From Helianthus annuus (Eukaryota; Streptophyta; Magnoliopsida; Asterales; Asteraceae): DNA of 64,000 nucleotides. The stretch spans positions 109,210,321 to 109,274,320 of the forward strand of contig NC_035437.2 of the NCBI RefSeq assembly GCF_002127325.2. Direction: 5' to 3'. Every line of letters starts with the position of its first letter. Positions within the stretch are counted from its first letter, which is position 1. Below are positions 45,434-57,775 of the stretch, piece by piece. A program made the position numbers and the translations under genes. The notes under the pieces are model-generated. The model searched no databases. It was not told the DNA's origin and saw only the letters and a program-made list of their open reading frames with translations.

Positions 45434-46048
45434 CATGGTTATAGGGAATTAGGTTATTAGTAATGCTTTGACCTAGTCTATAACCTTCCTAGGACCCTAA
45501 CGCGAGTTTACTTGCGTTTAGTCATAAAACAATACCGTCACTTATCCTTAGGTGACAATCACAACAAGAACATAAATTTGATCCGCTTTGAAAACTAATC
45601 ATCTGTTCTAGGATGATGGATTACTAGGTTTTGAACCCTTTGTTATAAGGTTTTGAACCCTTCCAGTTTAACTCATATTTGGCATAGTGCCTTTCGAGTT
45701 TTCAAAAATCTCGTGAAAAGTTTGGGTCTAAATGATGTGAACACATGCAAACTGGAAGAGTGAATGCCTGTACTCTGAGTTTTCCGTCTAAGACTATAGT
45801 GTTCGTACAAATCCGCAGTATCGGACCAGTCACTCTTACCTGGGAACTCTTGGGGTGAGTGTTCACTTATAGGCGAGCATGTCTTCAGCGATGCATTATT
45901 ATGACCCGCTTACTTTGATTCTTCACCATCTCATTTGTTTGCCTTAGGTAACAAACAAATGATCGCAATTTCTATGCGTTGTCATTTTGTTTTGATCACC
46001 CGATAACCTTTCACTTGTTTCTTCCTATGTCTTTCATTTTCTTCTGGA

Positions 46049-46234
46049 ATGTCTCTTTATCTCCGCAACGTTCAGATGTCCGAGCAAACAGCAAGAGTGT
46101 GTCCAGCTGCAGCAACACCAAATCAAGCTGGCAACAATCCTACACAAGCTCGCTCTTGCTACAACTGTGGCGAGATGGGCCATTTCCGAAGGGATTGCCC
46201 GAAGCATGCTAATGCAAATCTGACCCTTGGATGA
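46049..46234 (+). CDS. Residual gag zinc-knuckle ORF
   Basis: 61 codons (ATG at 46049, a second ATG at 46076) containing a single, intact CCHC knuckle, CYNCGEMGHFRRDC, after a Gln/Ala/Asn/Thr linker that resembles the chromovirus gag tail. No capsid domain remains. It is the only recognisable coding remnant of the element and could bind RNA if expressed, but may simply be a relic. Confidence 0.6.
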   Translation: MSLYLRNVQMSEQTARVCPAAATPNQAGNNPTQARSCYNCGEMGHFRRDCPKHANANLTLG

Positions 46235-48116
46235 GCATTTGGCTGAGTAAAAGATGTTGCTGTCTTATGCCTTTGTTTCTTTTGTTTTCTTGTACCGTGA
46301 AACAATCTGCCTTGTTCATAAATAAAAGTTGTTATTTGCAATTCTGGTGTACAAATGTAGTTACATGTGTGTATGGCATTTTCCTATGATACCTACATCA
46401 AGGAACTATGTTCCCTACAAACTACCCTTGTGATTCTCCCTTTCAAGTAATCGCTCATGATTTCCTAAAAATTTTAAGTACTCGTTTTTTTTTTTCTAGG
46501 AGGCAAAGTACAAGAAATAAAGCAAAATTATGAGTAATCGTGCTTCTGCACGTTTGTGCCTTTGAATCCTTGGTTAGATAACTAAGGGTATTTTCAAATC
46601 TCATACTCGTTACGTTCTGATTTTCAACATGCATAACATAAGTTTTCAAAAACAACCTCCATGATTTCAAAAACAATGTCTATCTTTTCAAAAACGACCT
46701 TCATGATTTCAAAATATTATTAATACAGTATAATTACTTATATCAAGTGCATGATTTCAAAAGCATCACTCATGTTTTCAAAAACCTTATACATAATTTC
46801 AAAATTCATCCCGCATGATTTTTAAACATTTTTATAAATATACCTACCTAATGCACCTACTTTATGATTTCAAAAGTATTATATATAAGGTTTCAAAAAA
46901 CATTGAACACATTTTTTAGAACCCCATGCATAGTTTTCAAAAATATTTTCTTCATTCATTGACTTAACCTTCAAATTCTGCTTTATATGTCGGCTTGACA
47001 TATCCAGCATCTCAACTTCATAAGCATTTTTTTACTTCATGTTTTGACTTAAAGCACATCCAGTACAAGGTTTCAAAACATATTCAACTTCTAAAATCCA
47101 TATGAGATCTTTTTATCTTTACGATTAGACCCTTGCGGTTAATTATCGTTCAAATCAGAGTCCTTAATTGGATTCCTTGTGTACCTTAATTTGAACATTT
47201 CGGTTCTTTACAATCGAAATCAAATTTCCTATTTAAGATCTTTCTGTCTTCATAGATGGATTCTTGATAATGTTTAAAGCACCAATCAAAATCCACTGAT
47301 TGGATACCTGGTGTGCTTTAAATGCTTATGCTCAGTTAACAGGACAAATTAAATCATGACAAATTTAAAATCAAGATAAACAATTTTGTGGTTATGTGAT
47401 TATGTGTTTATGCAATTTATGTTTTCTTTTATGCATTTTTGTGTTTTTGAATACTCTGGATATTCGTTATCCAAATCCTCATAGAACCTTCCATATCTTC
47501 ATATGAGGGATTCGTAGTAGGATATTCAAAAAGGTACTACCTTAATTCCTTATTGGGCTTCTACGTGATAGTCAAGACCCTTGGATTATATAGTACCATT
47601 CCAAGATTCAAAAAGAGACCCTTTGAGTGGTTTAGTCAAAGGTTTGATTCAAGATCTGGTTGAGAATGACATGTGATGATATAAGCTGAAAAGACTTCTT
47701 GGCGGTCTGGAGATCATTTATTGACTCAATTAAAAAGGACCCCAGTGTGGTCAAATCACAATCATCACAGGCTCGTTCATTGTTTTCCTCCCCTACACAT
47801 TCTAAGATGCACTACGTGACTATGCAAGGAATTACGTAATTATGGATGCATACATAATTACGAAGTTCAGTGCACAAGAAACCGTGGTAAGACTTACTAT
47901 GTGTAAGAACCGATAGCGACAACCATAACGAAATGTGAACAATGTAATAGAGGTACGGTGGACACACCAATAACGCTTTATATACTTATATATAAGTGAC
48001 CCTCTCACATTGCAAGCATGATGTTAATAAAAGTTACTAGAAGTTCAGGACTCTAACCAGTGATTGTTCGATCTTTTCGACTTCATGTTTCAAGCTTTCA
48101 CAAGTTTCCTCTAAAT
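46235..48116 (+). other. Internal non-coding region of non-autonomous element
   Basis: No gene. From about 46610 to 46960 the words ATGATTTCAAAA or GTTTTCAAAA recur about every 25-35 bases. The rest is A/T-rich unique sequence. Confidence 0.6.
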
Positions 48117-48153
48117 AAAATTTCGGGACGAAATTTCCTAAAGTAGGGGAGAC
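48117..48153 (+). promoter_or_regulatory. Palindromic motif and polypurine tract
   Basis: AAATTTCGGGACGAAATTT, a perfect 8-bp inverted repeat with a 3-base loop, followed by AAAGTAGGGGAGAC and the LTR at 48154. The chromovirus host has the same motif before its own 3' LTR. Confidence 0.8.
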
Positions 48154-51100
48154 TGTGACAACTGTGTTCTGTAAGCACCGTATAATGTAAAACAATGTTA
48201 GTTATCAATAAAACAATACGCTTTGGTGTTATTATATGTGTTCTTGTGTTTAATGATTTTACAATTTGATTCGATTTCGACTTCAAACTTTAAATCACTT
48301 TCTGGAAGGTTATACGCAAACTGGTGCTTAAACGCAATCAGTTTAACGCGACGTACATTCCGGAACTGTGAAGAAAGCAAAACATACCCTAAATATCCCT
48401 TTCATAACTTAGAAATAAGTTTCGAAGGATTCGGTATGGCGAAAACATGTTTATTTAAACTAAAGAACTAATTACGACAAAACTGCGAAGCGAACGTTGG
48501 TGACCGCCCGGATAATATTTAAATCCCAAAAATATTATGTTATGACTAAAAATTTATTTTTAATCAGGTCTGTGTTGAAAAATAAATTGAAACGCCTAAA
48601 AACGTTCTTTTCAAGTTTAAGCGCGTACCGCGTGTTTCTGCGCAACACAGTGCTTATACTGCAAAACGCGGACAACGCAGCCAACTCTCGGCAACTGAAA
48701 TTTATTTCAGTAATATTTTGGCAAGATTATTTTTATATAAAAATAAAAATAATTTAGAGCGCCATAAATTGGGATTTAAACGCTAGATAAAATACCCGGT
48801 ATCCAATTAAATACCCGTTTTAGCCTACATATAGCATATTTATATAAAAACTAACACTTGGACCCCCTCCCCCATATAATTTTCGGTCATATCTATGATG
48901 GCCCCACCAAGATTTCTAAAATCCTACAAAGATCTATAATGATATTACTTAGATTTAATTTGATTTTGTCTAGATATTATAAGATATGGAAGATTGAGTT
49001 AGATCTTGTATGGATAATAAATATAACACTCCACCTCCTTCAAACCACATTCATCTCCTCCCTTCCTCTCTCTCCTCCTACAATCGTCCCCCATCTCTCT
49101 CTCTCTCTACCTTCAAATCTTCAAGACTTGTTCTTCATTCAAAGCTTTGAAGGTGATCCATGGAGGTTGCAAGTTGAAGGGCATTCAAAAGGAGCTTTGT
49201 TCTAGTCTTGTTCATCATCTTTCTCACCATCATCTTCACTAGAATTTCTACCCTAGCCTTGTGCTAGTAGTAAGTCCATTCATACTCTTGTCTCGCTTCG
49301 ATTCTTGTTCGATTGTTGATTGTTTTTCACACACAAAAACTCAAACAGCTTGCTGAGTTGGATTTCCAGCCAACTTCAACAGGCTGTAACGGGGTCATTT
49401 TAAGTCGAAAAACGGAATTTCTAAAGCCTAAAATGAGTGCTTTGGAATAACTAAGCAAATGGCACTGGAATCATAATTTTTCGAGACCGTTTACTATTTT
49501 TAAAAGGTTATTTTTGGACAGCAGCTCAAGCTGCATTTTTATTGCAGAAAAAGTATGACATTTTCGGAGTCACAACTTAAAACCTGAATAAAATCAACCC
49601 ATGAAATTTTTACAGTAGATGGACACCATTGTCAGGACGACCCTCCAACTGGAATTTCGTCAAACGGACTTACGGTTGATTTTTAGTGAATATTTCCGTA
49701 AACTGCGATCAGAATGGTAACAAATCTGATTGCAGTCGAGAAAATGATTTTTTTATAAAATATGGGTAACAAATTGGACTTTGATATTTTTACACAATAA
49801 ATTTTGGAACATATGTCATATTCTGTAAAAATTTGGAGATTTTTAGAAAAGGTTAACTATTTTATAAAAATCCTCGAAAACAGTCCAGTTTCGAGTTATA
49901 AAGCTGAAATGAAGTATGCAACGTTTTGTTTGTCGATATGTCGATTTGGTGATTGAAAATGAACTATTGGTTTCATATAAAAGAAAATGATATGCTATTA
50001 AAGCATGGACACCTCTATTTACAGAGGATACCCTACCGAAATTTTCCGAGAATCCGAACACTTAGTAAAATATTAGAGAAAGTAGGTACGGAATAGTTGT
50101 CTAACTATTTTTCTAATATCGATAGTTAAGTTAAAATAATTATTATTGTTTTAACAAAATAATACCTAAGTAACGCAAATCAAAACACTAAACTCTAAGC
50201 CAAGGCACGACCCGCTCGTCTAATAGACATTAGTACGTTGTAGGTTGTCGTGTAGCGGACAGGGTTTGAGATTCGATTCAAGACGCACTACTGTGAGTAC
50301 ATAGTCCCCTCTTTTACTGTTTTCCAAACATTTTGGGGTGAAACACATGTGCCTACTTGTTACTTTCATGATTTCATGCTTTTATATCATATACTTGCTA
50401 TGTTCATTAATACATCGATTTACATGACATTTTATACTACGTATGTTCATTTAGTGCATACTTAGTACATTGTTTTACATGACATCTTCATGCTATGTAT
50501 GTTCATCATACTTAGTGCATTTGTTTTACATGACATTTCACGCTATGTATGTTCATCATACTTAGTGCATTTGTTTTACATGACATTTCACGCTATGTAT
50601 GTTTATCATACTTAGTGCATTTATTTTACATGACATTTCACGCTATGTATGTTCATCATACTTAGTGCATTTGTTTTACATGACATTTCACGCTATGTAT
50701 GTTCATCATACTTAGTGCATTGTTTTCACATGCTTACATTTTGGGTATGACATTTGGATTGTTTAAGTGGGACCATATACATTCATTAACATTAGCTACG
50801 CCGCTCGTTAGTAGGTAATGGTACCATAGGAATTGACAACTCCCGTTCCTGACATCCTGGGTATGTTTGGATGGAAGGAATGACCGAATTCGATTAAAAC
50901 ATTTAGACAGATAGACCTTTAATTTGTTTAAAGGTTTATCACCACAGTTGCAAGGCTTGGATGTATGCATTTTCACAATACCGCATAATGTCTGTATTCA
51001 TTATAGCATGCATTTTCCACAAAACATAACATTGATTTAAACTACGTTTTACTTCAATGCATTGTTTTGTGCATTTTTACCTATGGTGTAGTTGATACAT

Positions 51101-51946
51101 ATATCACTTGCCATGCATGACATTTTGTTTACACATTACATGAATTGACATTTGACATAAACATTTTGATATTGACATATACATTTCATAAACATTTCGA
51201 CATAAACATTTTGACATGGTTTTCACAAAGACATTTGGCAAATGGTTTAGACATGGGCAATTTACATTGGTGGTTTGTTTGGGTAAGTGATTTGAGTAAC
51301 GAGACGTGTGTAATGTGATACAAGCATGGTGGATACGCTGCTGGTACTTCCTATATATAAGTGCTTGTATTATATTACATGTCGTAGCGTTATTTAAATC
51401 ATTCAATTTGGACCTATACATTTTATACAAAGAACAGATTTTCACAAGACAATGTTTTACAAAACAGTTTATTTTATACATCTTATTTTACTTGGTTATC
51501 CTTTTAACCATACATTATTCTTTTACTTGTACATATACATATCTATCATCGCTTTTCAAATGATTTATAAAACAAAACATTCTACAAGGATCATGACTGA
51601 CTTTTGTTAAGCAACTTTTTCTAAACCTATAAGTCATGAATCCTAAATCAATAAAACCTATGTACTCGCCGGCATTTTTATGCTGACGTACCTATTTTCA
51701 TATGTGTTTCAGGAGATGATGCATAGGATTGATCAAGATACACATAGGCGGACTTGGGCCTTAGTGACAATAAAAATGCAAGACAAATTAATTTTGTTAT
51801 ACTTAATTGTTTGTTAAGACATTGTAACTCTTTTAATCAATAAAACAATATTTCAATTTTCCATGTGTTATGAAACAATGATTCTGTTACAACACTCCCC
51901 GACGATTCCGCCACGTTTTGTTGTTTTACGTGGTCGGGGTGTGACA
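48154..51946 (+). repeat. 3' LTR of non-autonomous element
   Basis: 3793 bp, the same ends as 41571-45413, with one fewer 50-bp unit. Confidence 0.92.
50395..50725 (+). repeat. 50-bp tandem repeat array in 3' LTR
   Basis: Five regular copies of the 50-bp unit (starts at about 50500, 50550, 50600, 50650 and 50700) against six in the 5' LTR. Confidence 0.85.
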
Positions 51947-51951
51947 CAACT

Positions 51952-54666
51952 CCTGTTGCCAAGGCTCCTTATCGTCTTGCACCTTCTGAGATGCAAGAAT
52001 TATCCTCGCAACTCCAAGAACTCCTCGAGAAGGGTTTCATTCGTCCAAGTACCTCTCCTTGGGGTGCTCCCGTGCTCTTCGTTAAAAAGAAAGATGGTTC
52101 CTTTCGCATGTGTATCGATTATCGTGAGCTCAACAAACTCACCGTCAAGAATCGTTACCCTCTTCCGCGTATCGACGATCTCTTTGATCAACTCCAAGGC
52201 GCTACCTGTTTCTCCAAAATCGATCTTCGTTCTGGTTATCACCAACTTCGAGTCCTCGAAGAGGACGTTCCCAAAACCGCTTTTCGTACTCGCTATGGAC
52301 ATTACGAGTTCGTGGTTATGCCTTTTGGCTTAACCAACGCACCCGCTGTTTTCATGGACCTCATGAATCGTGTTTGTAAACCTTACTTGGATCGCTTCGT
52401 GATCGTCTTTATTGACGATATCCTCATTTATTCTAAATCTCGAGCCGATCATGAGCGTCATCTTCGTCTTATACTCGAACTCTTGCGTGGTGAACGTTTA
52501 TACGCTAAGTTTTCTAAATGCGAGTTTTGGATCAAAGAAGTTCAATTCCTTGGACACGTTGTTAGTGAAAAAGGAATCCATGTCGACCCTTCAAAAATCG
52601 AAGCTGTGAAGAATTGGACCGCGCCTAAATCTCCTTCTGAAATCCGTTCTTTCTTAGGATTGGCGGGTTATTACCGTCGATTCATCTCGAATTTTTCAAA
52701 AATCGCCGTTCCTCTCACCTCGTTGACTCAAAAAGAGAAACCTTTTGCTTGGGGTCCTGAGCAAGAGGAATCTTTTCAAACTCTCAAGGAGTTGCTTTGC
52801 AACGCTCCTATCCTCGCTCTCCCTGATGGGAATGATGATTTCGTGGTGTATTGTGATGCCTCGAATCGTGGTCTTGGTTGCGTCCTCATGCAATGAGACA
52901 AGGTCATCGCTTACGCTTCTCGTCAACTCAAAATACATGAGAAAAATTATACTACCCATGACCTCGAACTTGGCGCAGTTGTTTTTGCGTTAAAGATTTG
53001 GCGACACTACCTATATGGTACTAAGTGTGTGGTTTTCACTAACCATAAGAGCCTGCAACACATCTTTGACCAGAAAGAACTCAATATGCGACAACGACGT
53101 TGGGTGGAATTACTTAACGACTACGATTGCGAGATTCGCTACCATCCTGGTAAGGCGAATGTCGTGGCCGATGCACTTAGTCGTAAAGCTCATGTAGATG
53201 TCATTCGTTGTTTTCATATCTCGAGCGATCTTCACAATCGTATTCGTGAAGCGCAATACTCGTCTATCAATGAAGGTTCCATGTCGGTAGAAATACGTGG
53301 AGCATCTGAAAGTCAACTCGTTTCAAAACCTGATGGTCTCCTCTATTGTTGCGATCGCGTTTGGATACCAGATCGTGACAATCTTCGTGACCTTATCATG
53401 AACGAAGCACACAAATCTTGGTACTCAATTCACCCTGGCGCTGACAAGATGTACCATAATCTACGTGCATCCTATTGGTGGCCTGGTATGAAGAGAGACA
53501 TTGCTGTGTACGTTTCCAAGTGTCTTACCTGTTCGAAAGTCAAAGCCGAGCATCAACGACCTTCTGGCCTACTCGAACAACCCGAAATTCCCGTTTGGAA
53601 ATGGGATAGCATTGCGATGGACTTCATAACTAAACTCCCACGTACGCCTTCTGGTTACGATAGCATTTGGGTAGTCATTGATCGTTTGACTAAGTCCGCA
53701 CAATTCATTCCCATTCGCGAGGATTTCAAGGTTGAACGACTTGCTCGTGTCTATACCAATGAAGTCATACGCCATCATGGTGTTCCTCTCGACATCATTT
53801 CTGATCGTGATGGTCGATTCACTTCGCGTCTCTGGCAAACTTTTCAGTCCGCTATGGGTACTCATTTAAATCTCAGTACGGCCTTTCATCCTCAAACGGA
53901 TGGACAGACTGAACGTACTATCCAAACCCTAGAGGATATGCTCCGTTCTTGTGTCATCGACTTGGGTGGTAGTTGGGATGTGCATTTACCTTTGATCGAA
54001 TTCTCATACAACAATAGCTACCACGCTAGTATTCAAATGGCTCCTTTCGAGGCATTATATGGTCGCAAATGCCGTTCTCCTTTAAGCTGGCATGAGATTG
54101 GTGATAAGCATTTTTCTGGGCCTGAGTTCATTCAAGAAGCAACGGATAAGATTCTCCAAATCCGTGACAATCTACTCAAGGCTCGAAATCGTCAAAAGAG
54201 CTATGCTGACAAGGGACGAAAGCCAATGGAATTCAACGTTGGGGACCATGTCTTACTCAAGGTATCTCCTTGGAAAGGAGTGGTTCGTTTTGGTAAAAAG
54301 GGAAAACTTGCCCCTCGCTACGTCGGTCCTTTCAAGATACTCGAAAGGATTGGTAAAGTGGCTTATCGACTCGATTTACCTCAAGAGCTCAACAACGTTC
54401 ATCCAACGTTCCACGTCTCGAACCTAAAGAAATGTCTCGCTGATGAAGGACTTCAAGTTCCTCTCGAAGATCTTCAAATCAACGAAACTATGCATTTCGT
54501 TGAAAAACCTGTAGAAATCGTGGACCAAGAAGTCAAGTTATTAAGGCGCAGTAAAATTCCTATCGTCAAGGTTAGATGGGAAGGGAAACGTGGCGCTGAA
54601 TTTACTTGGGAACTCAAAAAGGATATGAAGTCGAAGTATCCTCATCTTTTCCCTACGTCTTCCTAA
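51952..54666 (+). pseudogene. pol: Chromovirus RT, RNase H, integrase, chromodomain
   Basis: Resumes in phase from 41570 after the insertion. [22 protein letters not shown], catalytic Asp in [12 protein letters not shown], and the active box VFIDD near 52411. RNase H starts [18 protein letters not shown] and is cut by TGA at 52894-52896, where an Arg codon CGA is expected; the frame then stays open to 54666. The integrase has [11 protein letters not shown]...CLTCSKVK, Asp near 53616, Asp near 53803 and Glu near 53911. A chromodomain-like end ([19 protein letters not shown]) closes the protein. Apart from the TGA it is intact. Confidence 0.92.
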
Positions 54667-54700
54667 ATTTCGGGACGAAATTTCCTAAAGGAGGGGAGAC
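54665..54700 (+). promoter_or_regulatory. Palindromic motif and polypurine tract of chromovirus
   Basis: AAATTTCGGGACGAAATTT overlaps the stop of pol; AAAGGAGGGGAGAC then leads into the 3' LTR at 54701. Confidence 0.85.
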
Positions 54701-57365
54701 TGTAACGCTCCGCATTTTCGAACCTTTCTCGTTTTAGCAAGTCGTGTTGTACCTTCCATGTTTAGACACTTGTACTCTCTTTGTAATCTACTTTCGTTTC
54801 ATTTGTAATTCGAGACTATTGATCATAATGAAAACGAAGGTATTTTATTCATGTTTGTGTTACACTTATGTGCGATTTTCACGTTTGAACGATATATTAT
54901 CATAGACTCTCGATTCGTTATTACGCTCAATGCTCGTTAAACTAGTTGAAACTCGTAAAATAGTGAAACTCGAAAGCTTTGTGAAACGAATAAACGTTTA
55001 AAGATTTTATTTCGTTATAAATATGGATATTATTCAAATTATTTAAACTAATTATATTAATTAAATTAATTAAAAAATTTTTTATTAATAACTAGTTAAT
55101 CTCGTTAGATATTAAAGTTAGTAAACTAACTTAGTTAGTTTAAACTAAAATGTTAATTTTCTTTTAATATAACTTGGTTATTTAATAGTTCAGGAGTGAG
55201 TTATGCAATTTTTGAAAGTGTAAAAGTTGCAGGGACCATTGGGCAATATGCTGAAAGTATAAGGTTAGGTTTAAATATAAAAAAAAAAGAAATAAAAAGA
55301 TGCAAACCGCAGGACTCGAACACGGGTCAACATCTTCACACACACGCGCCTGACCAACTGAGCTGCTGGCTCTTTTGTGAACAAACCCAACACTTCAAAC
55401 ATATATTCACTCCTTTAAAATGGCTGATCAGCGCGACCAGCCTCATTTCTGCTCGTTTAAGCGCGAATTTTGTGTTTTTTTGAGTTTTAAACATGTTTTA
55501 ACATTAATTACTCAACTACAACCTAACCCAAACCTTCTCCTATAAATACCACACTAATCCAAGTCCTAAACACTTTACAAACTCATCTAAATCTCTCTCA
55601 AATCATCCAAAAACGCAGCTGCAAATTGGTGTTCGGGCAGATTCATCCTACTTCACAAAAGTGAGCATATCTCACTCGTTTCTTGTCTGTTTTTGCTCAT
55701 TCTTTTTCCTACTTGCTTGGTTAATCATGTAGTTTGATTCATTGACTTCTCCTTGGAGAAATCAGACCTGGAATTGCTCCGAAATTGACCAAAAACTTTC
55801 TGTTTTGTTACAAACTTATGCAAACTTCATCCAACTTGTGTGAAACACATCTCAAACCAATGTCCTAATGCTTACAACCTCTCTTATGGTTGGTTAGGCT
55901 TAAAAACATGGTTGAGACATTTAAATCAGAGGTTAAAACCTCACAAATATTCTGTTTTAGTTAGGGTTTTACCCACAAGTAGTGTTCAAGCATGAAGCTT
56001 GATGAATGTGTGATGGTTGGACTAGCTTGGGCTATCCTTCATAGAAATCCACTCACTACTTGATGTTTTTCCATAGATTAGTTGTTGTTATTACATTATT
56101 ACTTGTAAGTTCATGACCCTCCTTGTTGTTTATAACAACAAGTGTAGTGGTGAACAATAGAGGTACCTAAATGGAAGCTTGTTCTTCCTACCTCATGTAT
56201 GAATTCTATGACACAAAGAGGTCCCTAAATGGAGACATTAATCTCCTACCTCATGCTTGAACCATAAGACTTTGTAATCTTTTTATTATCTAAATTATTC
56301 CATATGTATACCTAAGTAACTAAACTTGATGATAACTTAATAGTTACTTGTCAAGAATATGTTACATCATCTATGACCATGCCCTTGTTACGACTCTAAT
56401 GGATCTTTGAATCCATGAAATCATACTAACTCTTTTGAGTTTTAATAGTGTCAAGAACAAGAGTTATGCGTACAAGATGATTATTTTCACTTATGTTATT
56501 TTCCATACATTTTAGACTCCAAATCTATAATCTTCCATTTTCCCCAAACTCACACACCTATGTTTTCCTTGTGTAGAAGGACAAGGTGCTCCGAACTAAT
56601 TCATCTACAAACTTGCTCTCGGAACTTCAAGTCACCACTTGTAAACCGTGAGTATACTCGAACCCATTTTTACTTTTAACACTTTGGGTGCAACATGTAT
56701 TCTATATTAAACGCACATGACACTTGAAACTTATTTGAAACTTACTCTATCCAGTTAAACATGAAACATGAAACTTGTGAATCTTGAGACTATTTTGTGC
56801 TATGTGAACGTTTAATTCTCGTGTGTAGTTCCGCCTTAACAATAGTAGCGCTATAGGAGTAATGCACCTCCCCGTTAGTCTTTGGGGTATTGTTAGGAGG
56901 AGACATATCAACCTCCCGTGAAACTTTGGGTTAGGTACTTTAACGCATTGGGAAACTTGGGCTATCACTTGGACTACGTAAACTAGCATGATTGAAACTA
57001 TTTTATTATGTTCATGTTGGATATGAGTTTTATTCTAATATGCTATGTAAACAAACTTGTATACTCGCTCTTTGCTTTTGCATTGAACTCTATTTTAATA
57101 CATGTTGCAGGTTGATTATTGAAGTATGGATGAATGATGAAACAAGTTAGGGTGGACTAGATACACACCTAGATTAATCTATCATTTTGTTTGTTATGTT
57201 ATGTTATGAGACAAAGTTGTTATTTCCTTTTGAATTATGTATGACATTTAGTTTTGAAATGAAATTTGAATTTAATTAAATATTGTCACATAGTGTTATG
57301 ACGTCTCTAGCAATCTTCACACTTCGTCTCATCCCGATGTTTCCGCCATTGGTTGGGGTGTGACA
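54701..57365 (+). repeat. 3' LTR of chromovirus
   Basis: 2665 bp, the same length as the 5' LTR. The tRNA-like segment is at 55301-55370 with a mutated B box. It ends GGGTGTGACA before target copy GGTTT. Confidence 0.92.
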
Positions 57366-57370
57366 GGTTT

Positions 57371-57500
57371 CATGGCAAGTCAACAAAATTTTATACTTTG
57401 AAGATGAAAGTGCATCAATCACGAAATGAAAACCTGTGTTTTTTCTTGTTTTTACAAGTGTACTCATGTAGTTATGACGGATTTTGAATGGCAGATCCAT
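57371..57500 (-). pseudogene. Uncharacterised ORF copy 1, N-terminus
   Basis: ATG at 57500 begins MDLPFKIRHNYMSTLVKT and runs to the chromovirus target site, where phase matches the piece at 36083. It is the displaced first exon-like part of the gene at 32682-36088. A TATA-like box lies about 135 bases upstream. Confidence 0.7.
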
Positions 57501-57630
57501 GATAAATCAAAGGTAGTTAAGAACGAAGGAAGAAGATGAGTGATTTGAGAGAATTTGATGAAAACTGCTTTAGAAAGGAATTTTGAAATCGATTCCACAG
57601 TGACTGACTCTGTTTGGGGTTTTGATCAGG

Positions 57631-57640
57631 GTTTTATAGG
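57631..57640 (-). promoter_or_regulatory. TATA-like box upstream of the uncharacterised ORF
   Basis: CCTATAAAAC on the minus strand, about 130 bases before the ATG at 57500. This is a normal position for a plant core promoter and unusual if the ORF were only an internal retroelement reading frame. Confidence 0.5.
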
Positions 57641-57775
57641 TGGAAAAACTGAATGCTGACGTGGCAGCAGATACAAAAGATCTGACGGCTAAGTACTGTC
57701 CACGTGAGAACCTCTGATGAATAATGGATGACAGTTGTTAGGGAACCACTGATGAATCAATATCAGTAGTTTATA

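Larger units (their letters stand above)
41571..51946 (+). mobile_element. Non-autonomous LTR element with 3.8-kb LTRs
   Basis: 10,376 bp inserted in the chromovirus pol, with target duplication CAACT (41566-41570 and 51947-51951). The LTRs are 3843 and 3793 bp and differ by about 0.45% plus exactly one 50-bp repeat unit. The 2.7-kb internal part has only a short CCHC zinc-knuckle frame and no protease, RT or integrase. Its tRNA-iMet PBS, GGGTGTGACA LTR end and AAATTTCGGGACGAAATTT motif match its chromovirus host, which suggests it uses enzymes from that lineage. Confidence 0.92.
36089..57365 (+). mobile_element. Complete Ty3/gypsy chromovirus (Tekay/Del-like)
   Basis: LTRs of 2665 bp at both ends, target duplication GGTTT (36084-36088 and 57366-57370), a PBS for tRNA-iMet, gag-protease, RT, RNase H, integrase and a C-terminal chromodomain-like segment. 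The pol is split at 41570 by a second LTR element. Two further lesions are visible: a gag frameshift near 39975 and a TGA at 52894. LTR divergence by eye is about 0.7%. The long LTRs, the AAATTTCGGGACGAAATTT motif before the PPT and the chromodomain point to Tekay/Del. Confidence 0.93.
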
